A DNA stretch of 6,256 nt, from NCBI GenBank assembly GCA_015492195.1, contig WGFP01000030.1:1-6256 (forward strand). The letters are read 5' to 3'. Positions 1 to 5,600 of the stretch are shown one piece after another. The notes under the pieces are model-generated. The model was not told where the DNA came from, ran no database searches, and saw nothing but the letters and a program-made list of their open reading frames with translations. Source of the stretch: Acidiferrobacterales bacterium. GTDB lineage: Bacteria > Pseudomonadota > Gammaproteobacteria > Acidiferrobacterales > Sulfurifustaceae. A program made the translations under genes and the position numbers. Positions within the stretch are counted from its first letter, which is position 1. Every line of letters begins with the position of its first letter.

Positions 1-1059
1 AAACTCTGGCATTGACTGATAATGAAAGCTGTACGATGCGTAATTTCCAACGCCCACCCCTAACAGTGGGGCACGCAAAAACATTAACCAACCTTTGTGC
101 CATTCCGAAACGCGCTCGCTTAGGCCGCCCGTAACCGCGTGTGCCCTTTCCAGCGCTATATCGTAAGTGAAGGGTTTGGGGTTCAAGCTCAGCTCGGCGA
201 GATATTGCGCGAGTGTGTCATTAATCTGCGGCAGTAGATATTGGGTACCGATAAACACAAGAAGAAACGTGCAGGTAACGATACTTAAACGGAAATATGC
301 GTGGTCACGCTTCTTGAGATAGAGCATTAATGATAGAACACAGAGCGTGAGTGCGTATAATAAGACCGCGCGCGCCCCCGACAAGGTGATGATAAAGGCA
401 AAGAATGCAGCTATTGACAAAGCCAGGCCCCATGACAGCAGACGTCGGGAAAATAAATAGCTGAGCGCGGCGACGGCCAGCATAATATGTGTGGCAAAGT
501 GGTTAGATTGGGCGAGATTGCCGTATACGGCTAAAGATTTCTTAACGATGATCAAGGCACCAAGCCACCCGGGAATGCCCAGAAATTGCACCAATCCGGC
601 GATTGCTTGCAGCAGGCCGCCGATGAAAACAAACCAGGCGAAGGTCGTGACGACTTTCTCCTGCCCGAAACGGAGCCGCAGCCAGTGAACCAGGACCATC
701 AGCAGGATCGCCCAACTAAGATATAAGGCGGGCATTAGAGCCTGCGCGACGTAAGGGCGTTTAATCCAAAGGCTTTGAATGACGATTACCGCTATAAGGC
801 CGAATAGATAAAGTGCCGTTCTCGGTAGACTAAGGTTCTCCCATAGGTTACGAGTCAAAAAGGCGACGTATGCCCCGATGCCCAAGGCGAAGGCCAGCCA
901 TTCACTGTAAAAACTATGTATCGGCGGGCGATGGAAAGGCAGTAAAAACGGCAGGACAGCCATAAGAGCGATCAATAATAGACTGAAATGCGCCGCGTAC
1001 CGGCCGCAATAAGACGCCGTGTTTATGAGCACCTGTCCTGGTTTGAGAAGAGTAAGCAT
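1..1059 (-). CDS. pglL: PglL/TfpO-family pilin O-oligosaccharyltransferase, N-terminal 353 residues (C-terminus beyond window)
   Basis: An open frame runs from an ATG at 1059 to the left edge without a stop. The product is a polytopic inner-membrane protein with many hydrophobic helices. Near residues 40-57 it carries the signature of the PglL_A family (P-F-H-R-P-P-I-H-S-F-Y-S-E-W). It then has an N-L-A-Q-S-N-H motif at 181-187, L-S-G-A-R at 226-230, and an E-R-V-S-E-W segment (315-320) leading to P-L-L-G-V-G-V-G-N-Y (331-340), typical of Wzy_C O-antigen ligase/PglL proteins. Known members move a lipid-linked glycan onto Ser/Thr of periplasmic pilin. The position directly after pilA matches TfpO in Pseudomonas and points to the pilin as substrate. 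Family length is about 550-600 residues, so the later periplasmic loop with the essential histidine is outside. No clear Shine-Dalgarno precedes the ATG; a GTG at codon 10, with AGGA before it, is an alternative. Base composition looks less GC-rich than pilSR. An O-antigen ligase or polymerase is less likely given the PglL_A motif and context. Confidence 0.85.
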   Translation of the reverse strand, partial: MLTLLKPGQVLINTASYCGRYAAHFSLLLIALMAVLPFLLPFHRPPIHSFYSEWLAFALGIGAYVAFLTRNLWENLSLPRTALYLFGLIAVIVIQSLWIKRPYVAQALMPALYLSWAILLMVLVHWLRLRFGQEKVVTTFAWFVFIGGLLQAIAGLVQFLGIPGWLGALIIVKKSLAVYGNLAQSNHFATHIMLAVAALSYLFSRRLLSWGLALSIAAFFAFIITLSGARAVLLYALTLCVLSLMLYLKKRDHAYFRLSIVTCTFLLVFIGTQYLLPQINDTLAQYLAELSLNPKPFTYDIALERAHAVTGGLSERVSEWHKGWLMFLRAPLLGVGVGNYASYSFHYQSMPEF

Positions 1060-1074
1060 GAATGTAGTGGCGAA

Positions 1075-1101
1075 TAAAAAGCCCGCTCAGAGAGCGGGCT
1101 T
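1075..1101 (-). terminator. Intrinsic terminator of pilA
   Basis: On the minus strand a perfect 10-bp stem (AAGCCCGCTC, 1101-1092) closes over a 3-nt loop (TCT) with GAGCGGGCTT (1088-1079) and runs into TTTTTA. It starts 33 nt after the pilA stop codon and ends only about 16 nt before the pglL start codon. This is a strong Rho-independent terminator. It fits making far more pilin than glycosyltransferase, with pglL depending on readthrough or on its own promoter. Confidence 0.92.
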
Positions 1102-1103
1102 GA

Positions 1104-1109
1104 ATTATA
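1104..1109 (-). promoter_or_regulatory. Candidate sigma-70 -10 box for pglL (TATAAT)
   Basis: A perfect TATAAT hexamer reads on the minus strand between the pilA stop codon and the terminator. The only -35-like match is GTAACA at a short 15-bp spacing, so the promoter is partial. Initiation about 7 nt downstream would fall near 1097, inside the first arm of the pilA terminator. Such a transcript would lack part of that arm and should not be terminated. This would explain how pglL is expressed behind a strong terminator. The region is AT-rich, so chance is possible. Confidence 0.3.
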
Positions 1110-1133
1110 AGTTTGCTTTTCTGTTGTTACCCA

Positions 1134-1589
1134 TTATTTCTTAGGTAGATACTTAGGCGGGAAACTGCCACCTTGGACAACAGGAGAGGCCCATTCCAAT
1201 CCGGCCGCACTGCATGACCCGACATAGCGTATCTCAGCATTAGCGGGGACTTGCGTGCCGATCGCCTTATAGCGGATGTCAACGTTTACCGTTGAAGCGT
1301 TGGTGTTCGATAACAGCACCCTGTTTACATAATCCGTGTTGTAGGCGGTGGCGGCCGCTATGCCCGCCGAGGTGTTGAGGTCAGCGGTGGCAGTGGCGGG
1401 AATCGTCCCTTCACTGCACATCACGCCCGCTGCAGTAAATGCTGGAGCCGCAACACTCGGTCCTTCACTGACCTTGGCTTTAACGGTATAGTCTTGATAG
1501 GCGGGGATCGCAATTGCCGCCAGGATGCCGATGATCGCAACCACGATCATCAGCTCGATTAATGTAAAACCACGTTGTATCGTTTTCAT
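1134..1589 (-). CDS. pilA: Type IV major pilin PilA (prepilin, 151 residues)
   Basis: This is the structural subunit of the type IV pilus. It is made as an inner-membrane prepilin, cut and N-methylated by PilD, and polymerised in the periplasm. The leader MKTIQRG is seven residues and ends in the required Gly. The mature protein begins F-T-L-I-E-L-M with Glu at +5, followed by the hydrophobic helix (residues 8-31) and the A-Y-Q-D-Y step. The rest is a Ser/Thr/Ala-rich globular head of normal pilin length. The start at 1589 is chosen because GGAGG lies 6 nt upstream; an in-frame TTG at 1607 would put that ribosome site inside the gene. The head has only two cysteines, C58 and C126. The C-terminus ends E-W-A...K-Y-L-P-K-K, whereas many relatives have Cys after the Trp and after Y-L-P, so the usual C-terminal disulfide loop is missing. 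A terminator follows, then a PglL-type glycosylase. Expression is probably PilR/sigma-54 dependent. A minor pilin is unlikely given the linkage and strong ribosome site. Confidence 0.95.
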   Translation of the reverse strand: MKTIQRGFTLIELMIVVAIIGILAAIAIPAYQDYTVKAKVSEGPSVAAPAFTAAGVMCSEGTIPATATADLNTSAGIAAATAYNTDYVNRVLLSNTNASTVNVDIRYKAIGTQVPANAEIRYVGSCSAAGLEWASPVVQGGSFPPKYLPKK

Positions 1590-1595
1590 TTGGAG

Positions 1596-1600
1596 CCTCC
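1596..1600 (-). promoter_or_regulatory. pilA ribosome binding site (GGAGG)
   Basis: GGAGG reads on the minus strand and is separated by CTCCAA (6 nt) from the ATG at 1589. It is the strongest Shine-Dalgarno seen in the window. It decides the start codon and suits an abundant structural protein. Confidence 0.9.
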
Positions 1601-1636
1601 AATTCAAATTTTCTGAAACTTACGAGGGCGTCTCGG

Positions 1637-1712
1637 AAAAAACCGGCCCAACACCGTCGGGTCGTTTGAAAGCATGAGGCCCCAGGGAGATCCTTACTGG
1701 GCCGATGCTTTC
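1637..1712 (-). promoter_or_regulatory. Structured pilA mRNA leader with two competing stems and a U6 run
   Basis: If transcription starts at the sigma-54 site, this lies in the 5' leader of pilA. Structure A is a local hairpin: GAAAGCAT (1712-1705) pairs perfectly with ATGCTTTC (1675-1668), and inside it GGCCCAG pairs with CTGGGGCC with one bulged base. Structure B pairs ATCGGCCCA (1706-1698) with TGGGCCGGT (1650-1642) in 9 bp including one G-U, and leads straight into a run of six Us (1642-1637). The bases 1698-1706 belong to both, so A and B exclude each other. This is terminator/antiterminator logic, but B closes a long loop and I recognise no known riboswitch core. Pairing was done by eye without energies. 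Confidence 0.4.
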
Positions 1713-1755
1713 CGGGACATCCTCCAGTCTATTTACTTAGCAGCGCCCGCCCCGT

Positions 1756-1761
1756 TGTCAA
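1756..1761 (-). promoter_or_regulatory. Possible secondary sigma-70 -35 element (TTGACA)
   Basis: A perfect TTGACA reads on the minus strand inside the predicted pilA leader, with TAAGTA 16 nt downstream as the only -10-like match. It could give a low constitutive pilA transcript, but the -10 is poor and the surroundings are GC-rich, so this is weak. Confidence 0.15.
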
Positions 1762-1810
1762 TTTTGATCCGAACGGCCCATCGGCACCGCGTATTTCCTG
1801 GTCATAAACC

Positions 1811-1826
1811 TGCATAAATTATGCCA
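1811..1826 (-). promoter_or_regulatory. Sigma-54 (-24/-12) promoter of pilA
   Basis: The minus strand reads TGGCATAATTTATGCA, which matches TGGCAY-R-N4-TTGCW at all but one position (A for the first T of TTGC) and keeps the essential GG-N10-GC spacing. A manual scan for GG-N10-GC between 1590 and 1800 found no other. PilR, encoded just upstream, is a sigma-54 activator whose known target is pilA, so site and regulator agree. Transcription would start near 1800, giving a leader of about 210 nt. A perfect palindrome (ACATGCATGT, 1828-1837) sits immediately upstream. Confidence 0.75.
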
Positions 1827-1837
1827 GACATGCATGT

Positions 1838-2009
1838 TTCTCGTCGGCCGAGCTGTTTGTATAAGTTTTTATAATATAAACCATTTCTATTCTATCAAAG
1901 CCCGTTTGTCGCATCCGTTGTGGCGCTCAGGCGCCTTAAGGTGACGTTTTTGGTCAAGGTTTGCCTCGTTTCGGCACAAGCCCCTATGCGACGGCTTATA
2001 ATCGTTTGC
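1838..2009. other. pilR-pilA intergenic upstream part: AT-rich tract and weak hairpin
   Basis: No gene is supported here; the whole 1590-2009 gap is regulatory. The stretch 1854-1899 is strikingly AT-rich next to its GC-rich flanks and sits where an IHF bend or activator region would be expected between PilR sites and the sigma-54 promoter. TATCAA at 1893-1898 is only half of an IHF consensus. A hairpin GGCGC-loop-GCGCC occurs at 1922-1935, about 75 nt after the pilR stop, but no U run follows, so it is at best a weak pilR 3' end. A single TGTC, the core of PilR boxes in Pseudomonas, is on the plus strand at 1907-1910; I see no tandem array. Confidence 0.4.
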
Positions 2010-3374
2010 TTATTCGATGCCCAGTTTTTCCAGTTTATAGCGCAATGCCCGGAAGCTGATCCCGAGCAGTTTGGCCGCCGCGGTTTTATTTTGTTTGGTT
2101 TCGGTCAAGGCGCGTTCAATGGCGGCCCGCTCGACGCGCTCCAGGTAATCATCCAGCGATTCATCGTCGGCAAGTGCCGCCCGTTCTTGCGCATGCCCTG
2201 GATTCGCCTCCGGCAATTGCAGATCCTGGGTCGTGATCTCACTGCCGTTACACAAGGTAAGCGCCCGTTCCAGAATATTTTCCAATTCCCGCACGTTGCC
2301 GGGAAACGCATAGCCTTTAAGAGTATCCAGGGCCTCCGGCATCAGGCGAGGGGGGGTGATGCCCAGCTGGGCCGCGAGCTTGGTGCAGAGTTTCTCCGCC
2401 AGCAGAGGAATATCTTCGGCGTGGTCGCGCAGACTGGGTATATGAAGCTGGATGACATTAATCCGGTAATAGAGATCCTGGCGAAAGTGACCCTCCGTGA
2501 CCAGTTCGTGCAGGTCTCTGTGGGTGGCGCTCAAGATGCGGACATCCACTTTGATTTCTGCTTGTGAGCCCACCGGGCGCACGGACTTTTCTTGAATCGC
2601 CCGCAAAAGCTTTACCTGCATCGGCAGCGGCAGGTCCCCGACTTCGTCGAGAAACAGGGTGCCGCCGTCGGCCGCCTTGAACAAGCCGTCTTTGTCCTGC
2701 ACCGCCCCGGTAAAACTCCCCTTTTTATGGCCGAAAAACTCGCTTTCCATCAGGTTTTCCGGGATCGCCCCGCAATTGACCGGGACGAAGGGTTTGTCTC
2801 CCCGCGGCCCCAGTTCATGAATCAACCGGGCGGCGAGTTCCTTGCCGGTACCGGATTCGCCGCTGATGTAGACCGGCGCTTGCCCGCGGGCGAGCCGCTC
2901 GATCATGGTGCGTACCTTCTCGATCTCGGGGGATTCCCCCAGCAGTTTACCGGCGCCCACAGGCGCCGCGCCGCTTGTCACCGCCGGCTGGCGGGGCGCC
3001 TGGGCGACGCGCAGGGCGGAGCGCACGATGTTGCGCAGGTCGTTGAGATCCAGAGGTTTGGATACGAAATCAAAGGCTCCGGCCTTGAGCGCGGCGACCG
3101 CGGTTTCCATGTTGCCGAAGGCGGTAATGACCGCCACCGGGAGGTAGGGATATTTTTCTTGGATATGCCGCACCAGATCAATGCCGTTCCCGTCCGGCAG
3201 GCGCATGTCCGTCAGGCAGAGGTCGAAGTTGAATTCCTGTAACAGGTGACGCGCATCGTCCAGATTGGGGGCGGTGCGGGTCTCGAGGTTCATGCGACCA
3301 AGCGTCAGCTCCAACACCTCGCGGATATCCGGCTCGTCGTCGACAATCAGCACCTGATTCTTGGCTTTATTCAT
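2010..3374 (-). CDS. pilR: PilR, sigma-54-dependent response regulator of type IV pilin expression
   Basis: A 454-residue NtrC-family regulator with all three domains. The receiver (about 6-120) has the acidic pair D12-D13, phospho-acceptor D56, T84 and K106. The AAA+ sigma-54 interaction domain (about 143-378) has Walker A G-E-S-G-T-G-K-E at 172-179, the sigma-54-contacting loop G-S-F-T-G-A at 219-224 (Ser for the commoner Ala), Walker B G-G-T-L-F-L-D-E at 237-244 and the arginine-finger segment F-R-Q-D-L-Y-Y-R. The C-terminus (about 405-454) has a Fis-type helix-turn-helix with K-T-A-A-A-K-L-L-G-I-S-F-R-A-L-R-Y-K-L. Once phosphorylated by PilS it should oligomerise upstream of pilA and open the sigma-54 promoter. 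The ATG at 3374 is chosen because it overlaps the pilS stop as ATGA and is preceded by GGGAG at 4 nt; an upstream in-frame start at 3395 lies inside pilS. The overlap implies translational coupling. The domain set alone would also fit other NtrC-like regulators; the locus makes it PilR. Confidence 0.96.
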   Translation of the reverse strand: MNKAKNQVLIVDDEPDIREVLELTLGRMNLETRTAPNLDDARHLLQEFNFDLCLTDMRLPDGNGIDLVRHIQEKYPYLPVAVITAFGNMETAVAALKAGAFDFVSKPLDLNDLRNIVRSALRVAQAPRQPAVTSGAAPVGAGKLLGESPEIEKVRTMIERLARGQAPVYISGESGTGKELAARLIHELGPRGDKPFVPVNCGAIPENLMESEFFGHKKGSFTGAVQDKDGLFKAADGGTLFLDEVGDLPLPMQVKLLRAIQEKSVRPVGSQAEIKVDVRILSATHRDLHELVTEGHFRQDLYYRINVIQLHIPSLRDHAEDIPLLAEKLCTKLAAQLGITPPRLMPEALDTLKGYAFPGNVRELENILERALTLCNGSEITTQDLQLPEANPGHAQERAALADDESLDDYLERVERAAIERALTETKQNKTAAAKLLGISFRALRYKLEKLGIE

Positions 3375-5047
3375 AACGCTCCCAGTTCGCTGCACTCCTC
3401 GGCGCGGGCGAAGGTGACGCGAAAACGGCTCCCCACCCCCCCTTCTCCGGGGTGGTAATCGAGCGCGCCGCCGTTGCCCTCACACAATTCCCTTGCAATA
3501 TATAGGCCAAGTCCGGTCCCTTTGGGGGTGGTGGTGAAGAAAGGATCAAAGATATTGTCCACAATTTCAGGGGGGACCCCCTTGCCCCAGTCTATGACGT
3601 CCAGATAGGGCCGGTTTTCCTTGTCCATTCCGGCTTGGAGCTTGATCAACGGGGTCCCCGTGAACGGCGGGCTGTGGCGCAGGGCGTTCTGGCTGAGGTT
3701 GCTGATCACCTGGAACAATTGTTCGCTGTCCACGCAGACTTCGATGCCCCCCGCGCCGAATCTGGCAAAGGTCTCCGGCGGGATATGCAGGGTTTCGCAA
3801 TATTGTTTTATGAATTCCTGAAGCCACGGCTCCAGCGCCAGCTTGACGGGATTTACTTGGTCGCGTCGGCTGAGTTGCGTGACGTTTTCCACGATCACGT
3901 TCATGCGTCGGCACTGTTCGTTGATGATTTTGCTCAGGCGTTGTTCTTCGGCATCGCGCGGGGCAGACTCGCCCAGGAGCTGGGCGGCATTGGTAATGGC
4001 CCCGAGGGGATTGCGAATCTCATGGGCGATACTGGCCGTCAACCTGGCGAGGGCCGACATTTTGAGCTGTTGCGCCTGTTGCTTGAGAATCGCCATGTCC
4101 TCAAGAAAGATCAGCGTGCCCGAATCCGCCTTTTCCCCCAGGAACACGAAACGGGGCAAAAGCGTGTAACCTGCGCGGCTTGTAAACATTTGCCGTTTGC
4201 GGCGTGCTGTTTCGTTTCCCTGCCATTGAAACAATTGGATGGCAAGATCGGGCGCGATGTCGCTTAAGACGGTTTTATTTATATTTTGGGTGCGCAGGCC
4301 GAGGAATTTCCGGGCTGCCTGATTGATTGATCGTATGTTCCCCTCCGGGTCGCACACCAGCACGCCCGCCTGCATGCGCTCAATGATCAATTCATTGATC
4401 TGTGCGAGGTTGGCCAGATCCACGCCGCGGCGTTCCGCCAGGGCTTCGGTGGCGCGCAGGCGCGTCGCCAGGGTGTAGCCGAGGAAGGCGGTGGCGAACA
4501 GGCCGATGCCGAGCATGCCCACCTGGGGGAAGCCTTGTATCACCTCGCTTTTCACGACATCGGCCCCCGTCAGCATCCCCCAGGAGTGCTCCAGGAGTGC
4601 AGCCACGGTGGCCAGTGAGGCGAAGAAAATGGTCAGGCGCTTGCCCAGCATCAGGCTGCTGCCGGCGACCGCCACTACCACCAACAGCCCGAGTCCGCTC
4701 GACAGGCCGCCGCTCGCGTGCATCAGCAGGGTGAGCAGGGTAACGTCGGCAAAGGCCAGCATGGTCGCCTGGGTTTCGAAATCAGGCTTACGGCGCCGGA
4801 TGGTTTGCAGGCCGATCAGGCTTAAGGCGGCGTATATCAGGGCGGAGGCCTGGAACAGTCCCGGGAGGGCACTTCCAAACAAAGTTAGGGCGACGACATT
4901 AAAACTGATGCCGACCGCGGCAAGGGCGATGGCAAGCCGGTAGAAATTGAAATAAGCGAGCAGCTTCCAGTTTTGCGCCTCGATGGCGGCCTGACTTTCT
5001 GCCCGACTTAGTCCTGGGAGGGTAAACGCGCTGTCCATTGCCGTCAT
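3371..5047 (-). CDS. pilS: PilS, membrane sensor histidine kinase
   Basis: A 558-residue inner-membrane kinase that partners PilR. Six hydrophobic segments lie at about 35-57, 62-81, 94-110, 115-133, 138-153 and 175-196. Next come a PAS domain (about 215-320), a HisKA helix pair with the phosphorylated H342 in S-I-A-H-E-I-R-N-P-L, and a HATPase_c domain. That domain has N-box N-L-S-Q-N-A (450-455), G1 box D-W-G-K-G (486-490, Trp where Asn is usual), F box F-D-P-F-F-T-T and G2 box G-T-G-L-G-L (510-515). In Pseudomonas, PilS monitors pilin levels in the membrane. The start is ambiguous. I chose ATG at 5047 because GAAAGG lies just before it, though only about 3 nt away. ATG at 5038 (AGGA about 11 nt upstream) and GTG at 5065 are alternatives. 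The stop overlaps pilR by 4 nt. A 44-nt gap separates it from the small upstream gene, suggesting one operon. Confidence 0.95.
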   Translation of the reverse strand: MTAMDSAFTLPGLSRAESQAAIEAQNWKLLAYFNFYRLAIALAAVGISFNVVALTLFGSALPGLFQASALIYAALSLIGLQTIRRRKPDFETQATMLAFADVTLLTLLMHASGGLSSGLGLLVVVAVAGSSLMLGKRLTIFFASLATVAALLEHSWGMLTGADVVKSEVIQGFPQVGMLGIGLFATAFLGYTLATRLRATEALAERRGVDLANLAQINELIIERMQAGVLVCDPEGNIRSINQAARKFLGLRTQNINKTVLSDIAPDLAIQLFQWQGNETARRKRQMFTSRAGYTLLPRFVFLGEKADSGTLIFLEDMAILKQQAQQLKMSALARLTASIAHEIRNPLGAITNAAQLLGESAPRDAEEQRLSKIINEQCRRMNVIVENVTQLSRRDQVNPVKLALEPWLQEFIKQYCETLHIPPETFARFGAGGIEVCVDSEQLFQVISNLSQNALRHSPPFTGTPLIKLQAGMDKENRPYLDVIDWGKGVPPEIVDNIFDPFFTTTPKGTGLGLYIARELCEGNGGALDYHPGEGGVGSRFRVTFARAEECSELGAL

Positions 5048-5091
5048 AATCCTTTCAATTAGCACAGTTTCACACGCTGGAAAAGGCGCGT

Positions 5092-5355
5092 TTACTCTGT
5101 TCCTGATTCTTTATCGGCCACGCGCCGATGCTCCTCGCAGCAATAGGCCTTGTCTTTGCTGAATAACGCCCGGGATTTGGGGATATGAACGCCGCAACGG
5201 GCGCAGGGGATGATTTCCATGACCGGAGCCGTGCCGGCCGGCTGGGAGCTCGAAGCGGAGCGAATTTTCCGAAAGCGCTTGAGCGCGCGCTGGACAAAAC
5301 GGATCACCAGCCAAACCGCGAACAGGATAATCACTATGCGTATAAGTTGCCCCAC
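5092..5355 (-). CDS. PP0621-family small membrane protein with C-terminal zinc-ribbon motif
   Basis: An 87-residue protein. Residues 4-20 form one membrane helix (I-R-I-V-I-I-L-F-A-V-W-L-V-I-R-F). A very basic stretch follows (R23, K26, R27, R29, K30, R32), which predicts the remainder is cytoplasmic. A Ser-rich linker leads to a compact metal-site pattern: C51-x-x-C54, then C72-C73-x-x-H76. This is the layout of proteins annotated as PP0621 family, which I recall beside pilS in other gammaproteobacteria. The molecular role is unknown to me. The probable start is GTG at 5355, which gives the usual short M-G-x-L-I-R opening; the ribosome site before it is weak. It lies 44 nt upstream of pilS in the same direction, so co-transcription and a role linked to PilSR are plausible but unproven. 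Confidence 0.85.
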   Translation of the reverse strand: MGQLIRIVIILFAVWLVIRFVQRALKRFRKIRSASSSQPAGTAPVMEIIPCARCGVHIPKSRALFSKDKAYCCEEHRRVADKESGTE

Positions 5356-5519
5356 GTATGCCCGTCGTTAGTTTCCAGAGAAATACTCATGTCGCTACCG
5401 CTGCGCGTCGGTGCGCAATGACCGGCCGGAGTGAGTGGGTGAAATGCGTAAGCACCGCACCCCCCGGCATCGGGGAGGACACCGGGCCGGGAATCCTCTC
5501 GCCCCCCGATAAGCAATAT
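5356..5519 (-). other. tRNA-PP0621 spacer with GC-rich dyad
   Basis: No supported gene. A large imperfect hairpin spans 5469-5510: ATCGGGG (5469-5475) matches CCCCGAT (5504-5510) exactly, with further inner GC complementarity around 5482-5491. It lies 10 nt after the tRNA and may be a processing or termination structure, but no U run follows. The spacer must also hold the promoter of the PP0621-pilS-pilR genes if they have their own; I could not identify convincing -35/-10 or -24/-12 elements. Confidence 0.45.
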
Positions 5520-5596
5520 TGGTCGGGGTGAGAGGATTTGAACCTCCGGCCCCTAGCTCCCGAAGCTAGTGCTCTGCCAGGCTGAGCTACACCCCG
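5520..5596 (-). tRNA. tRNA-Pro (anticodon CGG, reads CCG)
   Basis: The minus strand folds into a full cloverleaf. The acceptor is CGGGGTG (5596-5590) with CACCCCG, and has the C1-G72 pair characteristic of bacterial tRNA-Pro. The D arm contains TAGCTCAG...GGCAGAGCA. The anticodon stem CTAGC/GCTAG carries the 7-nt loop TTCGGGA, giving CGG with G37. The T arm contains GGAGGTTCAAATCCTC. Discriminator A73 is followed by a genome-encoded CCA (5522-5520). The gene starts 4 nt after the ispB stop codon, so it is probably excised from an ispB read-through transcript. Confidence 0.97.
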
Positions 5597-5600
5597 TTGT

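Noticed and set aside
491..688. Small plus-strand frame at 491-688
   Set aside because: It is antisense to the pglL frame, which carries clear family motifs.
1590..1607. In-frame TTG start that would lengthen PilA by six residues
   Set aside because: The GGAGG at 1600-1596 would fall inside the coding region, and the seven-residue prepilin leader from 1589 is the normal type IVa form.
1694..1720. Mini-ORF MSRKASAQ in the pilA leader, a possible attenuator leader peptide
   Set aside because: GGAGG touches the ATG with no spacing, so efficient initiation is unlikely, and its codons show no regulatory pattern.
1600..1800. c-di-GMP (GEMM) or other known riboswitch upstream of pilA
   Set aside because: The conserved GEMM cores (GGGCAAACC-like and ACGCAAAGC-like) are absent, and no other riboswitch core was recognised.
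1920..4267. Long plus-strand open frames opposite pilR and pilS (for example 1920-2567, 2592-3242, 3635-4267)
   Set aside because: They lie antisense to well-conserved domain proteins, have no recognisable motifs and no good ribosome sites, and are expected from GC-rich codon bias.
5334..5390. 18-codon ORF beginning with ATG at 5390 before the PP0621-family gene
   Set aside because: It runs out of frame into the PP0621-family gene, has no clear ribosome site and no recognisable content.
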